Below, piece by piece: positions 16,511-25,428 of a stretch of DNA of 64,000 nt. Position 1 is the stretch's first letter. Every line of letters begins with the position of its first letter. Position numbers and translations under genes: made by a program. The notes under the pieces were generated by a model. The model was not told the origin of the DNA and did not search any database. It worked only from the letters and a program-made list of their open reading frames with translations. The DNA comes from Tessaracoccus antarcticus (GTDB taxonomy: Bacteria; Actinomycetota; Actinomycetes; Propionibacteriales; Propionibacteriaceae), in NCBI RefSeq assembly GCF_003688855.1, contig NZ_REFW01000001.1, positions 1,116,001 through 1,180,000 on the forward strand, given 5' to 3'.

Positions 16511-17404
16511 ATGACCAACCCGTTCCGTCCCGAGCTGTGGGACGAGGTCGACGGCTTCGACTTCACCGACATCACCTACCACCGCGCCCGCACGGTGCCG
16601 GCCGTGCGCATCGCGTTCAACCGGCCGGAGGTGCGCAACGCCTTCCGCCCCCACACCGTGGACGAGCTGTGCCAGGCGCTGGAACACGCGCGCATGGCCT
16701 CCGACGTCGGCTGCGTACTGCTCACCGGCAACGGCCCCTCCCCGAAGGACGGTGGCTGGTCCTTCTGCTCCGGCGGCGACCAGCGCATCCGCGGTCGGGC
16801 TGGCTACCAGTACGCCGAGGGGGAGACCGCCGAGGGGGTCGACGCCGCCCGGCTGGGGCGTCTGCACATCCTGGAGGCGCAGCGGATGATCCGTTTCATG
16901 CCGAAGGTGGTGATCGCGCTGGTGGGCGGCTGGGCCGCAGGCGGCGGGCACTCCCTGCACGTGGTCTCCGACCTCACCCTCGCCTCCGACGAGGCCCGGT
17001 TCAAGCAGACCGACGCGGACGTCGGGTCCTTCGACGGCGGGTTCGGGTCGGCGTACCTGGCCCGCCAGGTGGGGCAGAAGTTCGCGAGGGAGATCTTCTT
17101 CCTGGGCGACGTCTACACCGCTGATGACGCCCACCGGATGGGCATGGTCAACAAGGTGGTGGCACACGCGGACCTCGAGGACGAGGGCCTGGCGTGGGCC
17201 GCGAAGATCTGCGGGAAGTCCCCGACGGCGCAACGCATGCTCAAGTACGCGTTCAACATGATCGACGACGGCCTCGTGGGTCAGCAGGTGTTCGCAGGCG
17301 AGACCACGCGGCTTGCCTACATGACCGATGAAGCCGTCGAGGGCCGCGACGCGTTCCTCGAGAAGCGCGACCCCGACTGGTCCACGTTCCCGTACTACTA
17401 CTGA
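16511..17404 (+). CDS. menB: 1,4-dihydroxy-2-naphthoyl-CoA synthase
   Basis: 297 residues, crotonase superfamily. It converts o-succinylbenzoyl-CoA to 1,4-dihydroxy-2-naphthoyl-CoA in menaquinone synthesis. MenB features are clear: NRPEVRNAFRPHTVDEL, the CoA-pocket SFCSGGDQRIRG, the oxyanion loop VVIALVGGWAAGGGHSLHVV, the MenB-specific segment KQTDADVGSFDGGFGSAYLA and the C-terminal RDPDWSTFPYYY. No other men genes are next to it. The stop overlaps the following gene start as TGATG. Confidence 0.95.
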   Translation: MTNPFRPELWDEVDGFDFTDITYHRARTVPAVRIAFNRPEVRNAFRPHTVDELCQALEHARMASDVGCVLLTGNGPSPKDGGWSFCSGGDQRIRGRAGYQYAEGETAEGVDAARLGRLHILEAQRMIRFMPKVVIALVGGWAAGGGHSLHVVSDLTLASDEARFKQTDADVGSFDGGFGSAYLARQVGQKFAREIFFLGDVYTADDAHRMGMVNKVVAHADLEDEGLAWAAKICGKSPTAQRMLKYAFNMIDDGLVGQQVFAGETTRLAYMTDEAVEGRDAFLEKRDPDWSTFPYYY

Positions 17405-18270
17405 TGGCCGACGCAGGCTGGTACCCGGACCCCGAAGGGAGGCCGGGTCATGTGCGCTACTGGGACGGGCAGGCGTGGGTCGGTGAATCGACCCCCTCCG
17501 ACGAGGGTGCACGCACATCGAACGCCCCGGGCGCTCCGGGGCGCGGCCGCACAGTACTTCTGATCGCGCTGGCCGTGGTCCTGGTCGTGGCTTTCGGGTG
17601 GGGCGTGTGGGAATCTCTGCGCGACGCCGTCACCGAGGATCCCGTTGCCTCCGCCCGGCCCACCGGCAGCGTGTGGAACGAGGAACCCCCCACCGTGGCG
17701 CCCTCCACGCCTGTGCCCACTGACCCGACACCGAGCGGTGGCGCCGCCGTCGACTGCCCGGTGGTGAACAACGTGGTGGAGGACCATCCTCGTGACGGAC
17801 GGGTCCATGGTGGCGGGATGTCGTTCGGTGTGCCCGAGGGCTGGGCCGAGGGTGGGTCCTGGTCGATGGTGCTGACGGACGAGTCCGGTGCCTCGCGGTT
17901 GTTCGACAGCGGGTGGGCGTCGTTCCTCGCCGTCGGCAGGGCCCCGAGTGCTGCAGGGTTCGTGGATCCGGCGCTTACGGCCGTCCAGGTTCTGGAGTGC
18001 CACGTGACCTCCGGTCGCTTCTCGGGCTACACGGGCCACACCATCGACACGTCGCAGGAGATCACCATCGACGGGCAGCCCGGATGGTGGGTGCGGGGAC
18101 AGGCCACGTCCACGCGCATCCCCGGCGGCGGCGCCACCTACGACGTGGTGGTCGTCGACACGGGCAGCCCTGACGGGGACGCCGTGTACTGGGCGGGGGC
18201 CGTCGACGCAGACGCAACCGCGCTGGCCGACCTCGACAGCGTCCGCGCCGACCTCCGTCTCAACGACTGA
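17404..18270 (+). CDS. DUF2510 single-pass membrane protein
   Basis: 288 residues. The N-terminus ADAGWYPDPEGRPGHVRYWD is the DUF2510 motif, a short Trp-rich element frequent at the start of actinobacterial membrane proteins. One transmembrane helix (residues about 47-67, LLIALAVVLVVAFGWGVW) is followed by a Pro/Thr-rich linker and an extracellular domain of about 190 residues (CPVVNNVVEDHP, WWVRGQAT, YDVVVVDTGSPDGDAVYW) that I do not recognise. The start is coupled to the menB stop. Its last 11 bases overlap the 3' end of the convergent formylglycine enzyme gene. Confidence 0.8.
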   Translation: MADAGWYPDPEGRPGHVRYWDGQAWVGESTPSDEGARTSNAPGAPGRGRTVLLIALAVVLVVAFGWGVWESLRDAVTEDPVASARPTGSVWNEEPPTVAPSTPVPTDPTPSGGAAVDCPVVNNVVEDHPRDGRVHGGGMSFGVPEGWAEGGSWSMVLTDESGASRLFDSGWASFLAVGRAPSAAGFVDPALTAVQVLECHVTSGRFSGYTGHTIDTSQEITIDGQPGWWVRGQATSTRIPGGGATYDVVVVDTGSPDGDAVYWAGAVDADATALADLDSVRADLRLND

Positions 18271-19237
18271 CGGTCCGGAACCCCACGTTCCCCGACGCCG
18301 AGTCGGGGGTGTTCGAGGTGCGTGCCGCGTTGCGGTACCGGTTGCAGTACGAGTCGTGGCACAGGTAGGAGCCGCCGCGCATGACGCGGCCCGACCCCGC
18401 GGCAGGACCCTGCGGGTTCTCCCTCGGTGATGCGGCGTACCAGTGGGGGTCGAACCAGTCCGCGCACCACTCCCACACGTTGCCCACCATCTGCCACAGC
18501 CCCAGGGCGTTGGTGGCGTAGGAGCGCACGGGGGCGGTGGTGAGGAATCCATCCTCTGTGGTGTTCTCGCCGGGGAAACTGCCCTGGAAGATGTTGCACG
18601 GCCAGTGCGTGCCCGTCGCCCGTGCGGGAATGTCATCGCCCCACGGGTAGCGCTGGCCCTCGACGCCGCCCCGTGCCGCCCGCTCCCACTGCGCCTCGGT
18701 GGGCAGCGACCGCCCGGCCCACGCACAGTAGGCCTGCGCGTCGTCCCAGCTCACCTGCACAACGGGGTGCTCGTCGCGGCCATCGATGGTGGAGCCGGGG
18801 CCGTCGGGGTGGCGCCAGTCGGCGCCACGCACCCCGTACCACCACGGCGCGCCCCCCGCGGTGCCCAGTACGTCGTCGTCGGCTCCCGCGAAAGCGAGGT
18901 GGAACACGGCGGAAAATCCTTGCCGCTCGGACTCGCTCAGGTAGCCGGTGGCGTCGACGAAGGTGGCGAAGTCCGCGTTGGTGACGCTGGTGGCGTCGAT
19001 GTCGAACGCCGACAGCGTGACGGTGTGGATGGGGGTCTCGCCATCGTCGGGGTGCCCGTCGCCGTGGTGGTCGCCCATGGCGAACGTGCCTGCGGGCACC
19101 GCCACCTGCTCGATGCCATGGCGGGACGTGCGGGAAGCCGGGACCGCAGCGGTGGGCCGTGCCGAGGATGCGGAGGCCGTGCGTGGCGCCACGTCACCCA
19201 GCGAGGGTGAGCAGCAGGAGCCCCCGGAATCAGTCAT
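18260..19237 (-). CDS. Formylglycine-generating enzyme (sulfatase-activating)
   Basis: 325 residues, FGE-sulfatase/SUMF1 family. It oxidises a Cys in CxPxR sulfatases to formylglycine with O2 and copper. The domain runs from about VAVPAGTFAMGDHHGDGHPD to the end. Both catalytic cysteines are present near the C-terminus in GGSYLCHDSYCNRYRNAAR (Cys293 and Cys298), which separates true FGE from the many related non-catalytic or other-function proteins. The N-terminal tail has adjacent cysteines (GGSCCSPS), common in actinobacterial FGEs. A plausible client is the sulfatase at 23333-24838, which carries CVPAR. Confidence 0.93.
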   Translation of the reverse strand: MTDSGGSCCSPSLGDVAPRTASASSARPTAAVPASRTSRHGIEQVAVPAGTFAMGDHHGDGHPDDGETPIHTVTLSAFDIDATSVTNADFATFVDATGYLSESERQGFSAVFHLAFAGADDDVLGTAGGAPWWYGVRGADWRHPDGPGSTIDGRDEHPVVQVSWDDAQAYCAWAGRSLPTEAQWERAARGGVEGQRYPWGDDIPARATGTHWPCNIFQGSFPGENTTEDGFLTTAPVRSYATNALGLWQMVGNVWEWCADWFDPHWYAASPRENPQGPAAGSGRVMRGGSYLCHDSYCNRYRNAARTSNTPDSASGNVGFRTVSR

Positions 19238-19275
19238 GCCACGATCCTAGGAGGCGACCCCGTGATGGTGGGTCG

Positions 19276-19917
19276 TCAGTCCGCGAGACCGTAGAGACGA
19301 TCGCCCGCATCGCCCAGCCCCGGCACGATGTAGCCCTGTTCGTCGAGGCGCTCGTCGACGGCGGCCACCACGAGCGTGCAGGGCACGTCCAGGTGAGCCA
19401 GCAGGTTCTGGATGTTCTCGATGCCCTCGGGGGCTGCGAGCAGGCAGATGGCCGTGATGTCATCGGCGCCGCGACCCACGAGGAACTTCACCGCCTCGCC
19501 CAGCGACCCGCCCGTGGCGAGCATGGGGTCCAGCACGTAGCACTGCCGTCCGGACAGGTCCTGGGGGAGGCGCTCCGCGTAGGTGACGGGCATCAGCGTC
19601 TCCTCGTCGCGGATCATGCCGAGGAATCCCACCTCGGCGGCGGGCATCAGCCGCAGCATGCCATCCAGCATGCCGAGACCTGCGCGCAGGATCGGTACCA
19701 CCAGCGGGGCCGGCTGGGCCAGGCGCGTACCGGTGGTCCGGGCGACGGGGGTGGTGATGTCCACCTGCCGCACCCGGACGCCACGCGTCGCCTCGTAGGC
19801 AAGCAGGGTGACGAGTTCCTCGACGAGCCGACGAAACGTCGGCTGCTCGGTACTTGCCTCCCTGAGCAGGGTGAGCTTGTGGTCCACCAACGGGTGCTTG
19901 ATCACGCAAAGTTCCAC
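19276..19917 (-). CDS. upp: Uracil phosphoribosyltransferase
   Basis: 213 residues from a GTG at 19917, giving an N-terminus (V/M)[18 protein letters not shown] that matches the family; the open frame further upstream covers the promoter area. The PRPP-binding motif [11 protein letters not shown] and the uracil-binding C-terminal segment [17 protein letters not shown] are intact. It salvages uracil to UMP in the cytoplasm. The gene is divergent from the tadA pair. Confidence 0.95.
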   Translation of the reverse strand: MELCVIKHPLVDHKLTLLREASTEQPTFRRLVEELVTLLAYEATRGVRVRQVDITTPVARTTGTRLAQPAPLVVPILRAGLGMLDGMLRLMPAAEVGFLGMIRDEETLMPVTYAERLPQDLSGRQCYVLDPMLATGGSLGEAVKFLVGRGADDITAICLLAAPEGIENIQNLLAHLDVPCTLVVAAVDERLDEQGYIVPGLGDAGDRLYGLAD

Positions 19918-20026
19918 GACGCCCAGCTTTGCACATCCTCGACGCCCGTAGTTGCCGACCCGGGGCTGTGCTCGGATCAATTGTCTGGGAGGATGGACCC
20001 GGCCATCAATCAGGAAGGGGTCTGCC

Positions 20027-20605
20027 GTGGACGCATTCGACGAGGACGCCGAACCATTCGACCTCAAGGACGACGGGGATTCGGACGATGGTGGGGATGA
20101 GGACGACGACCTGGACCTCGACGACGCCACCGAGGACGATGTCGACTTCGTGGTGGCCGTCTACCGGGAGGATGGCCGCCCGCTGGCCGTCCCCATGGAC
20201 TTCGACCTGGCCAACGACTTCGATGAACTTGTCCGCCAGCTGGGCCGTCTGCCCGGGGACTCCGGCGCCACCGGTTTCGTCTCCGTGGCCGGCGAGTTCT
20301 TCGTGGCGTGCCGTGTCCGAGGACGCACCGTCGAGGTGCTGCTGAGCGACAACGGCGCAGCGAACGACTGGCCCCTGGCCCGCGACGTCATGGACTACCT
20401 CAACGAGGACATCCCGGACGAGGATGACGACTCCGTACCCGTGGGGGACCTCGAGATGTTCGCCGCCAACGGGCTGCGCGCCTTCGAGCTGGAACAGATC
20501 GCCACGGACTACGACGCGGACTCCGACGAGTTGGTCCTGCAGATCGTCTCGAAGCTGAAGATGGCGCCGGAGTTCGAGCGCGCCGTCGAATCCTTCGACG
20601 ACTGA
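20027..20605 (+). CDS. tRNA adenosine deaminase-associated protein
   Basis: 192 residues from a GTG at 20027, preceded by AGGAAGGGG. The N-terminal 45 residues are extremely acidic ([19 protein letters not shown]). The remaining part contains [20 protein letters not shown] and [20 protein letters not shown], typical of the actinobacterial family that always precedes tadA. The molecular role is not established; linkage suggests it helps or regulates TadA. It ends one base before the tadA GTG. Confidence 0.88.
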   Translation: MDAFDEDAEPFDLKDDGDSDDGGDEDDDLDLDDATEDDVDFVVAVYREDGRPLAVPMDFDLANDFDELVRQLGRLPGDSGATGFVSVAGEFFVACRVRGRTVEVLLSDNGAANDWPLARDVMDYLNEDIPDEDDDSVPVGDLEMFAANGLRAFELEQIATDYDADSDELVLQIVSKLKMAPEFERAVESFDD

Positions 20606-20606
20606 G

Positions 20607-21065
20607 GTGGCCAGCCGCTTCGTCCCGGCGATGCAGCGCGCCCTCGAACAGGGTCGCGCTGCTGGGGCACACGGTGACGTGCCCATCGGGGCCGTGGTCC
20701 TCGACGCAGCCGGCAACCTGGTGGCCGAGGGCGGCAACGAGCGCGAACTGATGGGCGACCCGACGGCGCACGCCGAGGTGGTCGCACTCCGCCGCGCCGC
20801 AGAGCGGCTGGGGGAGTGGCGTCTCACCGGGTGCACGCTCGTGGTGACGCTGGAACCCTGCACCATGTGCGCGGGCGCCATCGTCGCCAGCCGCATCGAG
20901 CACCTGGTGTTCGGTGCCTTCGACGCCAGGGCCGGTGCCGTCTCCTCCCTGTTCGACGTGGTCCGCGACCCCCGCCTCAACCACCGGCCCCGTGTCACGG
21001 GCGGTGTGATGGAGCAGGAGTGCGCCGCACTGCTGGACGCCTTCTTTGCGGAACGGCGCCTCTGA
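20607..21065 (+). CDS. tadA: tRNA-specific adenosine deaminase
   Basis: 152 residues. It converts A34 of tRNA-Arg(ACG) to inosine. The zinc site is intact: HAEV with His55 and catalytic Glu57, and PCTMC with Cys85 and Cys88. The nucleic-acid-facing C-terminal segment MEQECAALLDAFFAERR is present. The substrate tRNA-Arg(ACG) gene lies at 15615 in the same window. The gene ends 4 bases before the convergent esterase stop. Confidence 0.95.
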   Translation: MASRFVPAMQRALEQGRAAGAHGDVPIGAVVLDAAGNLVAEGGNERELMGDPTAHAEVVALRRAAERLGEWRLTGCTLVVTLEPCTMCAGAIVASRIEHLVFGAFDARAGAVSSLFDVVRDPRLNHRPRVTGGVMEQECAALLDAFFAERRL

Positions 21066-21069
21066 CATC

Positions 21070-22113
21070 TCAGTCCGGACGGCGCCCTGCGCGGACCCGG
21101 TCCAGGAACACTTCGACGGCGTCCGCGACGACCCGTGCGCGCACCGATGCGCACCAGTCGAAGTTGTGCTGGGCACCCGGCAGCACGTCGTGGACCACGG
21201 GTGCGGCGGAGACCTCCCGCAGGGCCGCCACGAAGGATGGGGCGACGCTGCGCGGCAGTGCCGTGTCATTGCCTGCCTCGATCACCATGAATGCGGGGGC
21301 GTCGGTGTGCACGAGTGCGGCGGGGGAGCTCGACGGGTCGCTCGTCCGCGGACCCAGGTAGCCGTAGAGCGACACCACGGCAGCAATGCGATTCTCCTTG
21401 CCCAGCCCCGCCGAGGCGGCGAGGTGAGCACCGGCGGAGGACCCCACGAGGACGACGACGTCGGGGTCCGCGCCCAGTTCGGTGGCATGGTCACGAACCC
21501 ACGCGATGACGCGGGTGGTGTCGGCGAGGGGATGCGGGTGGGCGCCGTCGGCACGGAGGCGGTAGTTGGCGCTGACGCACATCCAGCCGTGGGAGGCGAG
21601 CCGGTTCAGCAGGGCGACACCCTCCCGGCTCTTGGCGCCCTGGACGAAGCCGCCGCCGTGCAGGTGCACGAGGATCGGCCTGCGGGTGGTGCCATCCGGT
21701 CCCCGATAGACGTCGAGCAGGTTCGCGCGGCCCCGGCTCCCGTAGGACAGGTTCCGCAGGCGCGTGACGCCGCGCGCGTGTCGCTGGAACGGCAGCAGGA
21801 TGCCCCGCAGCCAGGGCGTCGACGTCACACCGAGGGCGGGAGCGGCGGTGCCCGCCCGGACCTGCAGCCACACCAGGCCCAGCACGACGAACGCGAACAG
21901 TGGCAGGGCCGGCCACGCGCCGGCGTCCGGGGGGCTCCCCAGGGCCGGGACCACCACGGAAACCGCCAATGGCACCAGGAAGACAAGCGGCGCCTCGTTG
22001 ACGACCATGCTCAGCACGAAGCACACGAAGCCGGCTCGCCCGACGCGAAACGGTGGCCGGATCGCGACGCAGACGAACACCGCCCAGACGAGTCCGCTGA
22101 ACACCTGTCCCAT
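21070..22113 (-). CDS. Membrane-anchored alpha/beta-hydrolase (HSL/carboxylesterase type)
   Basis: 347 residues from ATG 22113. Three hydrophobic segments occupy residues about 5-95. The hydrolase domain follows with the oxyanion HGGG motif (LVHLHGGGFVQG), the nucleophile elbow VGSSAGAHLA, an Asp near EAGNDTALP and a His in GAQHNFDW. This is the hormone-sensitive-lipase/BD-FAE group of esterases. The N-terminal membrane block is like that of several actinobacterial esterases that act at the inner membrane. Substrate unknown. It starts 8 bases after the aldo/keto reductase stop. Confidence 0.85.
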   Translation of the reverse strand: MGQVFSGLVWAVFVCVAIRPPFRVGRAGFVCFVLSMVVNEAPLVFLVPLAVSVVVPALGSPPDAGAWPALPLFAFVVLGLVWLQVRAGTAAPALGVTSTPWLRGILLPFQRHARGVTRLRNLSYGSRGRANLLDVYRGPDGTTRRPILVHLHGGGFVQGAKSREGVALLNRLASHGWMCVSANYRLRADGAHPHPLADTTRVIAWVRDHATELGADPDVVVLVGSSAGAHLAASAGLGKENRIAAVVSLYGYLGPRTSDPSSSPAALVHTDAPAFMVIEAGNDTALPRSVAPSFVAALREVSAAPVVHDVLPGAQHNFDWCASVRARVVADAVEVFLDRVRAGRRPD

Positions 22114-22121
22114 GGGGTGGC

Positions 22122-23096
22122 CTAGAAGAGGGCGACCTTCGGCTCGCGCGGGAAGATCTCGTCCAGCGCCGCGTCGTCCTCGCGGGTGGGGACCCACTTC
22201 ACGGCGGCGGCGTTCTGCACCACCTGCTCCGGCTTCGTTGCGCCGGCGATGACGCTGGCCACGGCCGGGCGGGACGCGAGCCAGGAGAACGCGACCTCGA
22301 TGGGCTCCAGTCCACGGTCGCGGGCGAAGGCGCCGAACGCCGTCAACTGGTCGTAGTCAGCGTTCTCCAGCATGCTTGTGCGGGAGTGCGTCAGCCGGCT
22401 CCCCTCCGGTGCGTGACCGGAGGAGTACTTGCCGGTCAGCAGCCCGTTGGCCAGGGGGAAGTACGGCAGGACGCCCAACCCATAGGCCTGTGCGGCGGGC
22501 AGCACCTCCAACTCCGCTCGGCGATCGAGGAGGTTGTAGTGGTTCTGGCTGGAGATGAACCGGGCGCCGCCGCGGATGCGGGCCGTGAACTCAGCCTCCG
22601 CGATCTGCCAGCCAGCCAGGTTCGAGTGCCCGATGTAGCCGACCTTGCCGGCCCTCACGAGATCGTCGAGGGCGTCGAGGGTCTCCTCGATGGGGGTGTT
22701 CGGGTCGGGGGTGTGGAACTGGTACAGGTCGATGTGGTCGGTGCCGAGACGGCGCAGGGACGCCTCGACCGCGCGGGTGATGTAGCGGCGCGACCCGCGC
22801 GCCCCGAAGTCGTTGCCGTACGCGCCCGCCATGTCCATGCCGAACTTGGTGGCCAGCACCACCTCGTCGCGACGCCCCGCCAGGGCGCGCCCCAGCATGG
22901 TCTCGGACAGGCCGGGATCGCTGCCGTAGACGTCGGCGACGTCAAACAGGGTGATCCCCGCGTCGATCGCCGCATGGACCACGGCGTCGGTGCCCTCCTG
23001 GGTCTGCGTCGGGGTGCCGGCCCGCCCCAGGTTGTTGCAGCCGAGGCCTACCACGGAGACGGTGAGGCCGGAGTTGCCGAGTTGGCGGTGTTTCAT
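22122..23096 (-). CDS. Aldo/keto reductase
   Basis: 324 residues. It is an NADPH-dependent TIM barrel. Tetrad residues are seen in LFDVADVYGSDPGLSE (Asp, Tyr), EVVLATKFG (Lys) and GYIGHSNLAGWQ (His). The C-terminal cofactor loop SVIAGATKPEQVVQNAA is intact. The start follows GAGGGATCCCC. Substrate specificity cannot be inferred. Upstream on the other strand is tRNA-Ser(CGA). Confidence 0.92.
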   Translation of the reverse strand: MKHRQLGNSGLTVSVVGLGCNNLGRAGTPTQTQEGTDAVVHAAIDAGITLFDVADVYGSDPGLSETMLGRALAGRRDEVVLATKFGMDMAGAYGNDFGARGSRRYITRAVEASLRRLGTDHIDLYQFHTPDPNTPIEETLDALDDLVRAGKVGYIGHSNLAGWQIAEAEFTARIRGGARFISSQNHYNLLDRRAELEVLPAAQAYGLGVLPYFPLANGLLTGKYSSGHAPEGSRLTHSRTSMLENADYDQLTAFGAFARDRGLEPIEVAFSWLASRPAVASVIAGATKPEQVVQNAAAVKWVPTREDDAALDEIFPREPKVALF

Positions 23097-23189
23097 GGGG
23101 ATCCCTCTTCGATCGACGACACTTCTTCGTAGACGATGCTAGCCACCTCGATTGGCGGGTGGCCGCGTGATGGTTGTAAACTCACCGGC

Positions 23190-23277
23190 GGTGACGTGTC
23201 TGAGCGGCCGAAAGAGCTCGCCTCGAAAGCGAGAGTGGTGCAAGCCACCGAGAGTTCAAATCTCTCCGTCACCGCCA
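23190..23277 (+). tRNA. tRNA-Ser (anticodon CGA)
   Basis: Acceptor GGTGACG pairs with CGTCACC. Anticodon stem CTCGC/GCGAG encloses CTCGAAA, giving anticodon CGA. A long variable arm is present and CCA (23275-23277) is encoded. Confidence 0.97.
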
Positions 23278-23287
23278 CAGAAGGTTG

Positions 23288-23315
23288 CGAACCCCCGGAG
23301 AGATCCGGGGGTTCG
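23288..23315. terminator. Hairpin between tRNA-Ser(CGA) and the convergent sulfatase
   Basis: A perfect 11-base stem, CGAACCCCCGG and CCGGGGGTTCG, with a 6-base loop, serves both converging transcripts. The run of T is weak on both strands. Confidence 0.65.
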
Positions 23316-23332
23316 TTGGCGTTGTGGCTTCT

Positions 23333-24838
23333 CTACCCGGCGCACCATTCGTCGATGACCTGCTGGACGCGCGAGGACTCCGTCGTGACGGGGCGACCCG
23401 CCACCAGGTCGCCGTCGGCCACGAAGCCCTCCTCCCGGCCCGTGAGAGCCTCCACGAGGCGGCCACGCCACAGGGCGACGTCGCGGCTCCGGGACGGGTC
23501 GTCGATGAGGTCGTGCTCCTCGTGCGGGTCCGCGTCGAGGTCGAAGAACTGCTGCCTGCCGTCGCCGGAGAACCACATGAGCTTGTGGTGCCCGTCGGTC
23601 ACCCAGTGGTTGGCCTGCCACATGCCGAACCGGTGCAGGGTGTGCTCGCCGTGGATGTGGGTGCGCCACGGTGCGTCGTCGCCGCGCGCCAACGGCAGGA
23701 GGCTGCGTCCGTCGACCGTGTGGGGGACGGTGACGCCGGCGATCCCCAGGAGGGTCGGCATCACGTCGCGGAGTTCCGCCACCTCCGCCCGGAGGGCACC
23801 GCGTGGGTGGGCATCGTCCGAGGGTGGCAGCGTCACGATGAGGGGAACCTTGGCGCTTCCCTCGTAGCCGACGGTCTTGCGCCACATGTGGTGGTCGCCC
23901 ATCATGTCGCCGTGGTCGGAGGTGAACACCACGGCGGTGTCCTCGAGCAGTCCGTGGTCGCTCAGCGCCTCCATGAGACGGTTGACCTGGAAATCGATCT
24001 GCGAGATCAGACCCCAGTAGCCGGCCCGCACGCGGCGGCGCACGTCGTCGGGCTGGCGGGTGAACTCGCCCTCCACCTCGCCGTCGGTGAGGTGCTCCGC
24101 GACGTCGGCCACCCAGTCGCCCATCACCTGGTCGGGGTGCTCTGCGGCGAGGTACTGCTCCAGCAGCCACTGGGGCGGGTCGTAGGGGGCGTGGGGGCGA
24201 TGGAACGACAAGTACAGGAAGAACGGCGCCGTGGTGTCGCGGCGGCGCAGGAAGTCAATGGCTTGTGTCACGGTCCAGGTGGTGGGGTGCAGTGCCTCCG
24301 CCTTGTCCCAGGGCCGCGCCACCTGGCTGTTGCAGCCCGCGCCGTGGTCGACGTGGTCGGACTGGGCATGGCCGGGTTGTCGGTGGAGCCACGCCAGGTA
24401 GTCGTCGTTGGCCTCCAGGTTGCGGTTGCCGTGGCGGCGGCCGAAGTGCAGGAATCCGTCGTGCAGCACGACGTTGTCGAACCCTGCGCGGGAGCGTTCT
24501 GGGAAGACGTGCATCTTGCCGATGGCCTGGGTCTGATAGCCGTGCTCACCCAGTACCGTCGCCACGGTGGTGCCGTGGGCGGCAGTGAACGGCACACCCT
24601 CCCGGTAGCCGTAGCGGCCGTGCGCCTCCGGCGACTGGCCCGTGAACAACGCCACCCGTGCAGGGACGCACGTGGGGGTGGCGGAGTAGGCGTTGGTGAA
24701 CACGGTGCCGCGCCGACCCAGCTGGTCCAGGTAGGGGGTCCGTACCACGGGATGTCCCAGCAGTGAGAGGGCGTCGCCGCGCATCTGGTCCACGCAGATC
24801 AGCAGGATGTGCGGCCTGTTCCGGGGCGTCGGCTCCAT
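23333..24838 (-). CDS. Type I sulfatase (CxPxR, formylglycine-dependent)
   Basis: 501 residues from ATG 24838 (MEPTPRNRPHILLICVDQM); a start at 24910 would overlap the upstream gene. VDQMRGD supplies metal ligands, and PTCVPARVALFTGQ carries the sulfatase signature with Cys57, the residue to be converted to formylglycine. Further metal and substrate ligands are in TSDHGDMMGDHHMWRK. No signal peptide is visible, so it probably acts in the cytoplasm. Substrate could be a sulfated sugar or choline sulfate; sequence does not decide. The start lies 5 bases after the LytR_C gene stop. The matching activator is encoded at 18260-19237. Confidence 0.92.
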   Translation of the reverse strand: MEPTPRNRPHILLICVDQMRGDALSLLGHPVVRTPYLDQLGRRGTVFTNAYSATPTCVPARVALFTGQSPEAHGRYGYREGVPFTAAHGTTVATVLGEHGYQTQAIGKMHVFPERSRAGFDNVVLHDGFLHFGRRHGNRNLEANDDYLAWLHRQPGHAQSDHVDHGAGCNSQVARPWDKAEALHPTTWTVTQAIDFLRRRDTTAPFFLYLSFHRPHAPYDPPQWLLEQYLAAEHPDQVMGDWVADVAEHLTDGEVEGEFTRQPDDVRRRVRAGYWGLISQIDFQVNRLMEALSDHGLLEDTAVVFTSDHGDMMGDHHMWRKTVGYEGSAKVPLIVTLPPSDDAHPRGALRAEVAELRDVMPTLLGIAGVTVPHTVDGRSLLPLARGDDAPWRTHIHGEHTLHRFGMWQANHWVTDGHHKLMWFSGDGRQQFFDLDADPHEEHDLIDDPSRSRDVALWRGRLVEALTGREEGFVADGDLVAGRPVTTESSRVQQVIDEWCAG

Positions 24839-24843
24839 GGCGA

Positions 24844-25386
24844 TCAGGGCTTCTTCGGAGTCTCCGACTCGGTGGGCTCGGCGGACGGGCTTGCCTCCGG
24901 CGGGACGCACGTGGTCCCGCCCTCACCGGAGGACACCTGGAACAGTGGTGCGTCCCCGTAGTCGCCCCAGTCGGAGGCCAGCAGGATGTCAATGGTGCCG
25001 TCGACGCGGTCGTCGTACTCCACCACGGGTGCGGCGAAGTAGGACGAAACCAGGCGGATGCCGGCTTTGTTGGCCTCGTTGGTGCGGACGATGACGCCAC
25101 GGGTGACGCGCTCCTCGGTGTTCTCGATGCGGATCACGTTGAAGCCCACCTCCTCGAGCTTTGCTCCGACCCGGCTCGCCAGACCGCTGGTGAAGCCGGC
25201 GTTGTACACCCGCACCGAGACCTGCGTGACGTTCACCAGTTCGGTGCTGACCGTCACGCACGGGGTCGGTTCAGGCGTGGGCAGCGGGGCTGTGAGGTTG
25301 CGCCAGCCCCAGAAGGCTCCCCAGATGAGCAGCCCCACCAGGGTCAGCAGCAGCAGGGGCGTGGCGACAAGTCGAAAAATGCGCAC
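24844..25386 (-). CDS. LytR C-terminal domain (LytR_C) membrane protein
   Basis: 180 residues from a GTG. One transmembrane helix (residues about 8-28) is followed by a single LytR_C domain: VSVRVYNAGFTSGLASRVGAKLE...GVIVRTNEANKAGIRLV...DGTIDILLASDW, then a Thr/Pro/Ser-rich tail. The domain is often found at the end of LCP ligases but here stands alone. Such proteins are thought to act at the cell envelope; function is unproven. Between the VapB-like gene and the sulfatase, all on one strand. Confidence 0.85.
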   Translation of the reverse strand: MRIFRLVATPLLLLTLVGLLIWGAFWGWRNLTAPLPTPEPTPCVTVSTELVNVTQVSVRVYNAGFTSGLASRVGAKLEEVGFNVIRIENTEERVTRGVIVRTNEANKAGIRLVSSYFAAPVVEYDDRVDGTIDILLASDWGDYGDAPLFQVSSGEGGTTCVPPEASPSAEPTESETPKKP

Positions 25387-25428
25387 GGAAAGCTCACTCA
25401 GCTCTGTTCGGGGACGTCAAGGGGGCAC

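Noticed and set aside
15653-17518. 621-codon - strand frame
   Set aside because: Opposite strand of the glycerophosphodiesterase and menB genes, both well supported.
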